From assembly GCF_002080045.1 (NCBI RefSeq), contig NZ_MUIN01000001.1, forward strand, positions 425,908 to 489,907: 64,000 nucleotides of DNA. The letters run 5' to 3'. Source of the DNA: Pseudomonas sp. Bc-h. Its GTDB lineage: Bacteria; Pseudomonadota; Gammaproteobacteria; Pseudomonadales; Pseudomonadaceae. Below the pieces are notes generated by a model that worked only from the letters and a program-made list of their open reading frames with translations, searched no databases and had not been told where the DNA came from. This document shows positions 36,124 to 44,977 of this stretch, piece after piece. Position 1 is the first letter of the stretch, and each line of letters starts with the position of its first letter. The translations under genes and the position numbers were made by a program.

Positions 36124-36615
36124 ATGCACGGTAGCACTGTCAGGGTAGACGTCGGCATGCGAAGGATCCCGCACAATTTTTCCCCCTCCAGACAAACAGG
36201 CGCGGCCGCCATCGAGTTTGCGCTGGTGTTCGTGATTTTCTTCGCCGTTTTCTATGCCCTGGTTACCTACAGCCTGCCGCTGCTGCTGATGCAATCGTTC
36301 AATAACGCCACCGCCGAAGCGGTGCGGCAGAGCGTCGCGATCAGCCCCAGCGCAAACGATTATCTGACCCGGGTCCCTGCCCAGGCCAAGGCAGCCTTGA
36401 CCAGCCAGTTGTCGTGGATGCCCACCTCGTTGGCATTCAACGTTGCGTCTGACGCCACGGTTTCCTTCGACGGCAAGCTCATCAAGGTTCGTATCGATTA
36501 CCCCAAAAGCAAGCTGACACAGGTTTTGCCTGTTCTGACATTGCCCGTGATCGGGGACGTCCCGAATCTGCCGACCTACCTCACTGCCGAAGCGAGCCTG
36601 CAACTTGCCCCTTAA
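36124..36615 (+). CDS. tadE: TadE-like pseudopilin
   Basis: A 163-residue protein with the type IVb-like segment RQTGAAAIEFALVFVIFFAVFYALVTY (about 24-50), whose GAAAIEF resembles the G-x4-E-F/Y cleavage site, followed by a periplasmic domain. TadE/TadF pseudopilins are processed by the prepilin peptidase. The start is uncertain: 36124 (weak site) or the in-frame ATG at 36157. Its end overlaps pprA by 11 bp. Confidence 0.85.
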   Translation: MHGSTVRVDVGMRRIPHNFSPSRQTGAAAIEFALVFVIFFAVFYALVTYSLPLLLMQSFNNATAEAVRQSVAISPSANDYLTRVPAQAKAALTSQLSWMPTSLAFNVASDATVSFDGKLIKVRIDYPKSKLTQVLPVLTLPVIGDVPNLPTYLTAEASLQLAP

Positions 36616-39364
36616 GAACGAGATTCTCAATCGCTGGCTCGGCCGCGTTGATGCGCCATCCGAGCCACAGCCTCTGCTCGCGGAACCTGCGCCTGTGAGC
36701 GCCGACTGGCACATGCAGCTGGACGAGGAGGGCCGCGTGAACAGCATCAGCAAACCATTGCGCCGCGCATTGGGGATTTCGGCGGCGCTGGTGCCGCCCC
36801 AGCGTCTGCTGGGTTACCTGATGCCCAGCAGCGCGATGGTGGTGGAGGGTGCGCCGCAGGACTGGCTGGGGCACATGCTGGATCTGGATTTCAAACGGTC
36901 AAATGGTCACGTGCTACATACCCGTGGCTGGGTGCAGGCTCAAGGCGAAAGCTGGCTGCTGCAGTTGCTGGACATCGGCGACCTGATGGAGGAGGCCAAC
37001 GCCGCTCAGAGCCGACAGCAGTGCCTGCGCCTGGCCGGGCAAATCGCCGAGAAGGTCCGGGGTTGTCACGTCGAACGACTGCAGGCCGTGACAGCCGATC
37101 AACTGGAAGAGCTGGCGCAGCAGTATCGCGTGCCTTGCCTGGCGCTGGCGCTTGCCGAACCTGGCGGCGCAGGCTGGCGAATTTACGCGCACTACAACGC
37201 GCACACCGCGCCGCAGCTATGGCAGGACGGGCAGCGGCTTGGCACTGACCTGGATTCGCTGAACGGCACTGTCACTCATCAAATCGACTTCAGCGCTCCC
37301 AGTCATCTGGTCCATCTGCAAAGCGCGTTCGGCAATGCCGAAGGGTTTCTGTTGCCGCACCACAAGGAAGGCTCGGTCAAGGCCTGGTTACTCTTCGGGT
37401 TTTACGACGCAGCGCAGCAGGTGCCTGAATTGGGGGACCGGGAGTGGATGAACCTTTGCTCGGCGCTGGCGGGGCCGATTCTGTACCGTCACGCCGATCA
37501 GGCCCATCGTCATCAGCTTGAGCGGCTGGCGGTACTTCAGGATTTGCTCGGTACCGGCTGGTGGGAATTGCTGCCCGATACCGACGAGGTGCAGCTGGCG
37601 CCGCAACTGGCGCGCACCCTTGGTTTTCCGGAAACCAGCGATGTGCTGCCGTTGGCAACATGGCTGCAATTGATCCACCCGGCAGACCGCCATGAGCTGG
37701 AAAGCCGCCTCGCCCTGCTACGCGGTCATGGGACGGCGATGCTCGCCTGTGTGAGGTTGCTGCAGACTGATTCGACGCAAGCGTCGGTGTGGCTGCGCAT
37801 TCAGGGGCAGGTGTTGGTCAGCGGCCAGACACGGCGGGTGCTGGGCTTCATGCTCGACGTCAGCGACATCAAGAATCAGGAGACCGAAGCGGCTGCCGCT
37901 CATGCTCGGCTCGATAATCTGATCGCCAGTTCGCCTGCGGTGATCTACGTCCTGGAATATGACCAGGGCAGCCTCGAGCCCTCGTTTTTCAGCGCCAGCC
38001 TCACCCCCCTGCTGGGCTGGAGCCAGGCCGAGTGCGCCGACGGCTTGCTCACCCAGTACATTCACCCCGACGACCGCGATATCTGGTTTCAGCGCACGCG
38101 CCAGTTGCTGCGTGAAGGCGTGGTCAGTTGCCGTTACCGCCTGCGTGACAAAAAGGGTGAATACCACTGGTTGCTCGATGAGGCGCGGCTGCTGCGTGAC
38201 GATCTTGGCATGCCGGTGGAAGCGGTGGGGCTGTGGCTCGATGTCACCGAAGCGACCCAGGCCACCGAACGCGTACGTGAGAGCGAGGAGCGCTACCGGA
38301 TTCTGGTGGAAGACTCCCCCGCGATGATCTGCCGCTACACGCCGGATTTGATACTCAATTTCGGCAACCGCCCGCTCGCTGACTATCTGGACTGCACCCC
38401 GGCGCAACTGCCGGGCATCAATCTGGGCGAGTGGTTCTCTGCCGAGCAGAAAGAGGCGTTTGTGCGGCGCATCGACGAGTTGACGCCCGAGGCGCCGATG
38501 AGCACCGCGGAAATCTGTCTGGAGCTGCCGGGCCGCGAACACGCCTGGTGGATCTGGGCTGATCGCGGGGTATTCGACGACAGCGGCAAGCTGATCGAGA
38601 TTCAGGCGGTGGGCCGCGACAACACGGAAATCCGCCGCACCCGCATGCAGCTCAATCAGAGCGCGAAAATGGCCACCCTCGGTGAGATGGCAACGGGGCT
38701 GGCCCACGAGATCAATCAACCGCTCAACGTCATGCGCATGGCGGTGGTCAACGTGCTCAAGCGCCTGAGCAACGGCGACGTCGAGGTCGACTACCTGACC
38801 GAAAAACTCAACCGCATCGACGCCCAGGTGCAGCGCGCAGCAAGGGTTGTGAACCATATGCGCGTGTTCGGTCGACGCTCGGAAATCGAGCAGCAATTAT
38901 TCGACCCCATCGACGCCGTGGACGGCACCCTGAACATGCTCAGCGAAGGCATGAGGGGCAAGGGCGTGGAGCTGAAGATTGGTGAGCCGGGCGCTCGCGT
39001 GCAGGTGCGCGGGCATGTGGATCAGCTGGAGCAGGTGCTGATCAACCTGATGGTCAATGCGCGCGATGCGTTGCTCGCAAAACGCGAAAAGAATCGCGAC
39101 TTCGAACCCTGGATCGCCCTTCACGTGGAGCAGGACGAGCAGAGTGTCTGGCTGATCGTCGAAGACAACGGCGGTGGCATCGATCCGCGCCTGCTGGAGC
39201 GCATTTTCGAGCCGTTCTTCACCACCAAACCGGTGGGTGTCGGCACAGGGCTCGGGTTGTCGGTGAGCTATGGCATCGTCGAGCAGATGGGCGGGCGGTT
39301 GAGCGTCAGCAACTCCAGCGAAGGGGCGTGCTTTCGCATTGCGTTGCCGGTTGTGCGGGAGTGA
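36605..39364 (+). CDS. pprA: Sensor histidine kinase PprA
   Basis: The 919-residue length matches PprA of P. aeruginosa (about 920). The N-terminal half (about 1-310) is variable, then three PAS domains follow (about 310-420, 430-555, 560-680). The kinase core has the phosphoaccepting H701 in LAHEINQPLNVMRM, the N box NLMVNARDALL, and G boxes VEDNGGGIDPR and GTGLGLSVSYGIVEQMGG. No transmembrane helix is evident. The start is TTG at 36605, overlapping tadE; the first in-frame ATG is 36 codons later. The phosphate presumably goes to PprB. Confidence 0.92.
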   Translation: MPLKNEILNRWLGRVDAPSEPQPLLAEPAPVSADWHMQLDEEGRVNSISKPLRRALGISAALVPPQRLLGYLMPSSAMVVEGAPQDWLGHMLDLDFKRSNGHVLHTRGWVQAQGESWLLQLLDIGDLMEEANAAQSRQQCLRLAGQIAEKVRGCHVERLQAVTADQLEELAQQYRVPCLALALAEPGGAGWRIYAHYNAHTAPQLWQDGQRLGTDLDSLNGTVTHQIDFSAPSHLVHLQSAFGNAEGFLLPHHKEGSVKAWLLFGFYDAAQQVPELGDREWMNLCSALAGPILYRHADQAHRHQLERLAVLQDLLGTGWWELLPDTDEVQLAPQLARTLGFPETSDVLPLATWLQLIHPADRHELESRLALLRGHGTAMLACVRLLQTDSTQASVWLRIQGQVLVSGQTRRVLGFMLDVSDIKNQETEAAAAHARLDNLIASSPAVIYVLEYDQGSLEPSFFSASLTPLLGWSQAECADGLLTQYIHPDDRDIWFQRTRQLLREGVVSCRYRLRDKKGEYHWLLDEARLLRDDLGMPVEAVGLWLDVTEATQATERVRESEERYRILVEDSPAMICRYTPDLILNFGNRPLADYLDCTPAQLPGINLGEWFSAEQKEAFVRRIDELTPEAPMSTAEICLELPGREHAWWIWADRGVFDDSGKLIEIQAVGRDNTEIRRTRMQLNQSAKMATLGEMATGLAHEINQPLNVMRMAVVNVLKRLSNGDVEVDYLTEKLNRIDAQVQRAARVVNHMRVFGRRSEIEQQLFDPIDAVDGTLNMLSEGMRGKGVELKIGEPGARVQVRGHVDQLEQVLINLMVNARDALLAKREKNRDFEPWIALHVEQDEQSVWLIVEDNGGGIDPRLLERIFEPFFTTKPVGVGTGLGLSVSYGIVEQMGGRLSVSNSSEGACFRIALPVVRE

Positions 39365-39368
39365 CTGA

Positions 39369-41288
39369 TCAGATCACTAACTGCGCCTGCCCAGGATGGC
39401 AACTGAGGTTGGCGCCGACGTCCACAGTCGCCAGATTGATCCCCAGGCTGACCAGCACCTGATTGAGCAGTGGGTCCAGAATCGGGCTCAACAGCCCGCC
39501 GATGACACCTCCCAGCAGATTCAGCACGCCGCTCAGCGCAGTGGTCAGCGTGCCAAGCAAGGCTCCGATCAAAGAGGTGGTTGCCGGAGGATGGTTGGTC
39601 AGATGAATACTGCCCAGTGTGTTCTGCAGGCTGCCGACCAGGTTGTTGCTGCTGAAGGCGTGATACGGATCGGGCGCCATCTTGATTTCGGCAGGCTTGG
39701 GAAATACGTAGGTCTGAGTGGCGCCCAGCACTGCACCATCCGTTGGCCCCGTCCCGCCGATCAAAAGGCCCAGCCCTCCCGCACCATAAGGCACCCTCGG
39801 CTGGCACCCTGAGAAAATGCTGCAGCTGGTAGTGCCGAGATCAAGGATGGGCAACTCCTGAACCACCAGCTCGGTTGACGAAGATGTCCAGGCTGAACTG
39901 TTGCTGATCTGACCGACCTTCACTTTCACGGCTGCCGTGGTGGTGGAAGCGGTCAGGCTCTTGGTGTCGTCGCTGGCGCAAGTGAAGTCCGTGACTCTAC
40001 TGCTGGCGCTGGCTGCCTCCAGGCTGACATCCAGATTGGCGCCATTGGGCAGCAACCTGAGATCCACATTGAGCCCCAACAGATTGAGCAGGCCAATGAC
40101 GGGCGACAGCAGGCCGTTGACCAGACTCAGGGTGGCATTGACTGCCCCCAGCTCGACGCTGATCAACGTCCGTATCTGAGCGGTGCGCACGTAGATCTGG
40201 TTGGGACCGATGGGGTTCGCCTTGGCCAGCGCCGGGTTGCCCACCGCAGACAGTTGCGGCGGCTCGATGACCTTGAGTTTGATCGTGACGCCCGCCAGCC
40301 CCAGCACGTTGGCGGGAATCGTGGCGAAGGCTGCGCTTTGAGTGTTGGCGACCTGCACAAAAGCCTCGACCAGCTGGAACAGATTCAGATTGGTGTCCAG
40401 TGCGGCGGCGGGAAGACCGGTCTGCACTGTCAGCAAATCCTGAAGCTTGATCTTCGTTCCACTGGCAATGGCGTTCACGCTGAGCAGGCTGTCGATCGCT
40501 GCCTGTACCGCCGGGCTGCTTTGGGCGAGCACCTTGGTCGAGGTGTTCAGCAACTGGGTCACCGAAATGTTGGTGCCCAGCAACGACGTGTAATCCCCGG
40601 CCTTCACACCGACGTCCAGTGCCAGTTGGTTCAGGTACTTGAGCAAGTTGATATTGGCGTTGGTCAACCCGTCCCAGCCTGCCAGCGATATGTTCAGCGT
40701 CCCGCCCAACAAGCCGCCCCAGATCGCATTCAGCAGGTTGCCCTTGGTGCTGTCGATGGTGGCCAACGTGCTTTTGATCGTCAGTTGCGCCAATGGTGGC
40801 AACGGCGGGGTTGCGACGGCCAAGGCAGTCAGTTGCACGTCGGCGGGCACAGGATTGCTGTCGAACATCGCGCCAATCCCGGCGGCGATACTGCGTGGGA
40901 TGCTATGGCTCACCGTGACCTGAATGGCATCGGACTTCGTGACATCGACCGCGAAGGTGCGTCGGCTGTCGGCGCCGGTCGTGAGGATGCCGCATCGGGT
41001 GGTGAGGGTGCGGGTGTTGTCGGTGACAGTGAAGCCATTGCGCGTCGCGCTCTGGGTGGCGTAAGTGCTGGCGGAGCTTGCGCCGGTGCAGTTGCCGTTC
41101 AAGCTCGCGGCCTCCAGCGCCGCCATGTCGGCGACCCGTTGCAGAGTGCGTTTTTCCATATACAGCCGGCCGCTGTCGACCACGACCAGCGTGCATAACA
41201 AAGCCAGGGCCATCGTCAGCGCTGCCATCAATCCTATGGCACCACGCTGCCGATCCCGGCGGGCGCAGGGGTACATCAGGGGAGACAT
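39369..41288 (-). CDS. tadG: TadG-like pseudopilin / pilus assembly protein
   Basis: A 639-residue protein that starts at 41288 after AAGGAG. The N-terminus RQRGAIGLMAALTMALALLCTLVVVDSGRLYMEKR is the Flp pilus-assembly TadE/G-like segment (RGA at the processing site), followed by a DUF2134-type region (ADMAALEAASLNG) and a long extracytoplasmic Ser/Thr/Leu-rich part with few cysteines. It converges on pprA with a 4 bp gap. In P. aeruginosa tadG lies next to pprB instead, so its position here is shifted. Confidence 0.85.
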   Translation of the reverse strand: MSPLMYPCARRDRQRGAIGLMAALTMALALLCTLVVVDSGRLYMEKRTLQRVADMAALEAASLNGNCTGASSASTYATQSATRNGFTVTDNTRTLTTRCGILTTGADSRRTFAVDVTKSDAIQVTVSHSIPRSIAAGIGAMFDSNPVPADVQLTALAVATPPLPPLAQLTIKSTLATIDSTKGNLLNAIWGGLLGGTLNISLAGWDGLTNANINLLKYLNQLALDVGVKAGDYTSLLGTNISVTQLLNTSTKVLAQSSPAVQAAIDSLLSVNAIASGTKIKLQDLLTVQTGLPAAALDTNLNLFQLVEAFVQVANTQSAAFATIPANVLGLAGVTIKLKVIEPPQLSAVGNPALAKANPIGPNQIYVRTAQIRTLISVELGAVNATLSLVNGLLSPVIGLLNLLGLNVDLRLLPNGANLDVSLEAASASSRVTDFTCASDDTKSLTASTTTAAVKVKVGQISNSSAWTSSSTELVVQELPILDLGTTSCSIFSGCQPRVPYGAGGLGLLIGGTGPTDGAVLGATQTYVFPKPAEIKMAPDPYHAFSSNNLVGSLQNTLGSIHLTNHPPATTSLIGALLGTLTTALSGVLNLLGGVIGGLLSPILDPLLNQVLVSLGINLATVDVGANLSCHPGQAQLVI

Positions 41289-41376
41289 CCAGCACTCCTT
41301 CGGCAAAGCCGTCGCTACTCACCCGAGATGCAGGGGAGTGTAGTCGGCTTGGCGAATGGCGGGATGAAATACACCT

Positions 41377-41482
41377 GTAGCCGTCCAGCGCGGAGGATGT
41401 GCCAGATGAAACTATTCGTAGCCGTCCGGCTTGCTGGCGGTGACGTCGTTCAGATCGCTACCGCCGGCACGCCGTGCTACAG
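41377..41482. repeat. REP cluster: half copy and degenerate palindrome
   Basis: A partial REP (CTGTAGCCGTCCAGC) at about 41377-41391 precedes a fuller palindrome at 41418-41482 (GTAGCCGTCCGGCTTGCTGG ... ACCGCCGGCACGCCGTGCTACAG). It lies between tadG and the first DUF4136 gene. Confidence 0.75.
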
Positions 41483-41490
41483 GCTGTTCA

Positions 41491-42057
41491 TCAACGCGGT
41501 GGATACTGCTGCAGGATTTTCTGTACGGTCTGGCGCAGCGCCAGTTCCCGCGCCGCAGGGTTGGCGCTGCTGTCGCTCATGACCTGCTCGGTGCTGCCGC
41601 GCCACACCAGTTTGCCGTCCTTGCCGTCGAGCATGTCGATCTGCAGGGTCGAGACCTTGTAGTCGACATTGCGCGTTTCAGTGCCGATCGGGCCGCCCCA
41701 GTAACCGCCCCACGGGTTGCCCCAATAGCCGCCACCGCCGTAGTTGGTGGTGACCATCTGCTGGCGGTTCTCGACGATCAGCCAGGCCTGAACCTGCACA
41801 TCGGCCTTGGCACCGGGAGCGGCCATGCGCAGGCCGCGCTGATCGAGTTGTTCGCCGACCGACTGGCGAATTCGCTGCTCGGTCAGGTCGCTCTTGATAC
41901 GTGGATCATTGGGTTGATATTGCAGGCCGGGTTCTTTCCAGGCCCAGGTTCGATACCCGCCGAAGTCCCGCTGTGCGTCGAAGTCACGATTGACCCGATC
42001 GGTCTGGCAGGCGCTGAGCAGCAGGGCAACGCACACGATAGCAATGCAGCGAAACAT
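41491..42057 (-). CDS. DUF4136 lipoprotein (first of two)
   Basis: A 188-residue predicted lipoprotein (lipobox LLLSAC, C17) that starts at 42057 after GGAGAA. DUF4136 features are DFGGYRTWAW near the N-terminus, LTEQRIRQSVGEQLDQRGLRMAAPGAKADVQV in the middle and the VDYKVSTLQIDMLDGKDGKLVWRGST strand. A Gly/Trp/Tyr-rich loop (GGGGYWGNPWGGYWGG) lies at about 113-128. The function is unknown. It is paralogous to the next gene and separated from it by 41 bp, so the two look like a tandem duplication. Confidence 0.88.
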   Translation of the reverse strand: MFRCIAIVCVALLLSACQTDRVNRDFDAQRDFGGYRTWAWKEPGLQYQPNDPRIKSDLTEQRIRQSVGEQLDQRGLRMAAPGAKADVQVQAWLIVENRQQMVTTNYGGGGYWGNPWGGYWGGPIGTETRNVDYKVSTLQIDMLDGKDGKLVWRGSTEQVMSDSSANPAARELALRQTVQKILQQYPPR

Positions 42058-42098
42058 GATGGTTCTCCAGAGCACGTAAACGGTTCACGTAACGCGGG

Positions 42099-42734
42099 TT
42101 ACGAAGGAGGGTAGGCGGTCAAGGCGCGCTGCACGGCCTGGCGCAACGCCTTGGCGCGATCCGACTGATCGCCGCCACTGCCGGTCTCGGCACTGGCGCT
42201 CCACACGGGCTGGCCGCTGCGTGCATCGAACATACTGATGTTCACCACGACCACTTGTTCTTGATAAGTTCGCACGATGGGCACGCTGGCATAGCCCCCG
42301 TAACCATTACGATAGCCGTTGCCCCCGTAATACCCTGCACCCACACCGGCCCCGCCGTAATACGGGTCGTAGTAATCGTCGCGGACCTGGCGAATGCGGG
42401 TTTCTGTCCGGGTGCTGGCGGCGACACGCAAGTCAGCCGCCTGGGGGTTCTGCGACGGCCGCAAACCCCGTTGATCCAGCCCGTTGCTCACGGCTTCAGC
42501 CACCTGAGCGGAGTCGGCCCATTGCGTGCCTGGCGGCAACTGCCCGTTAAGCCAGGTCCAGTTGCGATAGCGCCCGAAGTCACGAGGCGCCGCAGGATAT
42601 GCGCTCATGTCGACAGCATTGGCAGCTTGCGGCGGGGCAGGCGGGATGGCGGCGGAAACGGCGTTATAAGGGTTGGGGCTCTGACAGGCAGCCAGGCCCA
42701 GGCAGAGGGGGAGCAAAGCGAGACAGCGTTTCAT
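42099..42734 (-). CDS. DUF4136 lipoprotein (second of two)
   Basis: A 211-residue paralogue of the gene at 41491: lipobox LGLAAC (C17), [38 protein letters not shown] and [22 protein letters not shown]. It also carries a Tyr/Gly-rich insertion ([20 protein letters not shown]). It starts at 42734 after GGAGA; a longer frame from 42926 overlaps cmoM and is rejected. Confidence 0.88.
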   Translation of the reverse strand: MKRCLALLPLCLGLAACQSPNPYNAVSAAIPPAPPQAANAVDMSAYPAAPRDFGRYRNWTWLNGQLPPGTQWADSAQVAEAVSNGLDQRGLRPSQNPQAADLRVAASTRTETRIRQVRDDYYDPYYGGAGVGAGYYGGNGYRNGYGGYASVPIVRTYQEQVVVVNISMFDARSGQPVWSASAETGSGGDQSDRAKALRQAVQRALTAYPPS

Positions 42735-42754
42735 GATGGTCTCCGCAGATAGCC

Positions 42755-43504
42755 TCAAACAGGTCGGCACATCCAGTGCAGATAACGTCCCAGTCCTGCA
42801 AATGACGGGTGGCGTCGATGCGCGAGCTCCATTTCCAGCAAATCCGAGAGTTCGGCTTTTGCCTGAAACTCCACCGGCATGTAATCGTGAAAAACCCGAA
42901 CGCCACTCTGGGTTTCGACTCGCCACAGACCCTCAAGTTGCGCCGCTAATTCGCGCGGATCAAGAGGTTGTTGCGGGGTCAGGCTCTGTTTTTCACCGGC
43001 CATGGTGTTGCGGCGCATTTTCTTGAAATGACCCTTGAGCAGGTTGCGATAAATCAGCGCGTCACGGTTGTAAAACGCCAGCGACAGCCAGCCATCGGCC
43101 TTGGTCAGTTGATGCAGTACCGGGAGGATCGCGTGAGGCTCGGCCAGCCATTCCAGCACCGCGTGGCAGAGCACAAGATCGTACGGCTCATTGAGCTGAC
43201 CGAGCAGGTCCTGCCACGGCGCCTGGATGAAAGCTCCCGACTGTCCGGCTTCGGCGAAACGCTGTCGGGCACCTTCGAGCATGGGCTCGGCGGGCTCGGC
43301 GAGGGTGACGTCATGGCCGCGCTCGGCCAGCCACAGCGACATGTGTCCGAGCCCTGCGCCGATGTCCAGCACGCGCAAGGGGCGATCCGGAATGTTTTCC
43401 TTGAGGTCCGCCTGCAACACTGCCAGACGAATTGCGCCCTTGGCGCCGCCGTAGATCTTCTCGGCGAAGCGCGTCGCCAGTTGGTCGAAATGACGATCAC
43501 TCAT
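42755..43504 (-). CDS. cmoM: tRNA 5-carboxymethoxyuridine methyltransferase
   Basis: A 249-residue SAM enzyme that methylates cmo5U34 to mcmo5U in tRNA. It begins [23 protein letters not shown], close to E. coli CmoM (SmtA). SAM motif I is [20 protein letters not shown], and [22 protein letters not shown] and GVRVFHDYM are further shared blocks. It overlaps the MazG-like gene upstream by 4 bp. Confidence 0.93.
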   Translation of the reverse strand: MSDRHFDQLATRFAEKIYGGAKGAIRLAVLQADLKENIPDRPLRVLDIGAGLGHMSLWLAERGHDVTLAEPAEPMLEGARQRFAEAGQSGAFIQAPWQDLLGQLNEPYDLVLCHAVLEWLAEPHAILPVLHQLTKADGWLSLAFYNRDALIYRNLLKGHFKKMRRNTMAGEKQSLTPQQPLDPRELAAQLEGLWRVETQSGVRVFHDYMPVEFQAKAELSDLLEMELAHRRHPSFAGLGRYLHWMCRPV

Positions 43505-43806
43505 TTGCTGAACCGCCGTTCACTGTCGGCCAGTTTGGCGCGAACCACTTCGTTCATGTCCAGACCCAGTTCGCTGCACATCAGCAGCAAATACAGCACG
43601 ATGTCGCCCACTTCCTGGCCGGCATGGGCCAGCTCGTCTGGCGGCAACTGGCGCGATTGATCCTCGGTTTTCCACTGGAAGATTTCCACAAGCTCGGCCA
43701 TTTCGACGCTGGCGGCCATGGCCAGGTTCTTCGGGCTGTGAAATTGCCGCCAGTCATTGGTATCGCGGATGCGATGCAGGCGTTGGGTGAGTTCGTCGAG
43801 GTTCAT
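43501..43806 (-). CDS. MazG-like nucleotide pyrophosphohydrolase
   Basis: The 101-residue all-alpha NTP pyrophosphatase resembles RS21-C6/dCTPase-type proteins: FHSPKNLAMAASVEMAELVEIFQW (first metal-binding helix, E-x-x-E) and ELAHAGQEVGDIVLYLLLMCSELG (E-x-x-D). It probably hydrolyses non-canonical or excess dNTPs. It starts after AGGAG, and its stop overlaps cmoM. Confidence 0.88.
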   Translation of the reverse strand: MNLDELTQRLHRIRDTNDWRQFHSPKNLAMAASVEMAELVEIFQWKTEDQSRQLPPDELAHAGQEVGDIVLYLLLMCSELGLDMNEVVRAKLADSERRFSK

Positions 43807-43913
43807 GTGCGGGTCTCCTGAAGGTGCGTAGCTTCAGGGGGATGCATGCCAGAAGCAAGAGGTCGTGCTCTGGAGTTGGGTCCCGCACGTAATGTGGGAT
43901 TCGATGCAGAACC

Positions 43914-44003
43914 TGCGAGAGGAAGCTTGCTCGCGAATGCAGTGCGGCAGTCGATGGAGGTGTGTTTTACCCACCGTATTCGCGAGCAAGCTCCTTCCCA
44001 CAC
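43914..44003. repeat. Inverted repeat of the GCTTGCTCGCGAAT family
   Basis: Left arm GGAAGCTTGCTCGCGAAT (43921-43938) pairs with ATTCGCGAGCAAGCTCC (43978-43994), with 39 bases between. This element is widespread between genes in the fluorescens group. It lies between the convergent-free 3' end of the MaoC gene and the start of the MazG-like gene. A single arm recurs at 47773-47799. Confidence 0.85.
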
Positions 44004-44055
44004 TATGCGGATTGCCTTTGAGATCGCGACCAGCCCATCGTCGCGCGAAAACGGC

Positions 44056-44913
44056 TCACTCCGCTGCCGGCTGCCAAGTCCCCAGCATATGCACGATCCC
44101 TTCCTTACCCTCCAGCTTGAGCTGTCCATGGGACCCTGCCGCACTGGCCGATAGCGTCACTTCACTGGGCAGACGTACTGGCTTCTGAAACTCCACCGAG
44201 ATATCCACATTCGATGCCGGCAAGTGATCGTCCAGCGCCGCCAGTGTCCGGCTCTTTATCCACAGGCCATGAGCGATGGCCTTGGGGAACCCAAACAGCT
44301 TGGCGCTGCTGTCACTCAGGTGAATCGGGTTGTAGTCGCCGCTGACTTTGGCATATTGGCGCCCGATATCGGAGGGTGCGTACCAGGTCGCCAGCTCCGT
44401 CATCGGCAGCGGCGCCGGCTCATAGGCGCCTTCAACTTCCCCTTCGACCTGCACGCCTCGGCAGAGCATGGTGCTGTCCTCTTCCCAGAGCAGGCCCAAG
44501 GCGTCCTCGATCTGGGTGATCAGACTGAACGTCGCGCCTTTGGCATGAGGCTTCAGATTCGCGACCCGCACGCTGACCTGCGCTTTGATCACACTGCCCA
44601 GCGGGCGGCGAATGCTGATGCGGTTTTGCAGATGCACCAGACCCAGCAGCGGGAAGGGGAAATCTTTGTCGGTCAGCAGCTTCATCTGCAGCGGAAACGC
44701 CAACACATGTGGATAAGTCGGTGGCAGGAGGCTACCGGGAACATATCCACAGACCTTGGCAAATGCATTGACCTTGTCCGGATCGACCGACACCCAGCAG
44801 CGCAGGCCTTGGTCGGGCAACTGAGTGCCACTGACCTTACGCCGCAGCGCCGCCTGCATGAACAGACCCGGCAGCGCCGGAGGGGTATCCAGATAACGCC
44901 AGTGTGCACTCAT
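44056..44913 (-). CDS. MaoC-like acyl-CoA dehydratase
   Basis: A 285-residue hot-dog-fold protein. The N-terminal half is a degenerate repeat, and the C-terminal half carries the hydratase 2 motif (YAKVSGDYNPIHLSDSSAKLFGFPKAIAHGLW, with the catalytic Asp/His context). It probably hydrates enoyl-CoA or 3-hydroxyacyl substrates. It follows the FabG4-like gene by 64 bp on the same strand, so it is in the same fatty-acyl operon. Confidence 0.88.
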   Translation of the reverse strand: MSAHWRYLDTPPALPGLFMQAALRRKVSGTQLPDQGLRCWVSVDPDKVNAFAKVCGYVPGSLLPPTYPHVLAFPLQMKLLTDKDFPFPLLGLVHLQNRISIRRPLGSVIKAQVSVRVANLKPHAKGATFSLITQIEDALGLLWEEDSTMLCRGVQVEGEVEGAYEPAPLPMTELATWYAPSDIGRQYAKVSGDYNPIHLSDSSAKLFGFPKAIAHGLWIKSRTLAALDDHLPASNVDISVEFQKPVRLPSEVTLSASAAGSHGQLKLEGKEGIVHMLGTWQPAAE

Positions 44914-44977
44914 CGAGGTTCTCCTCTATTGCCGCCGCTTGTTCATTGCTGCCTGGGGCCCAACAAGCATAGATGCC

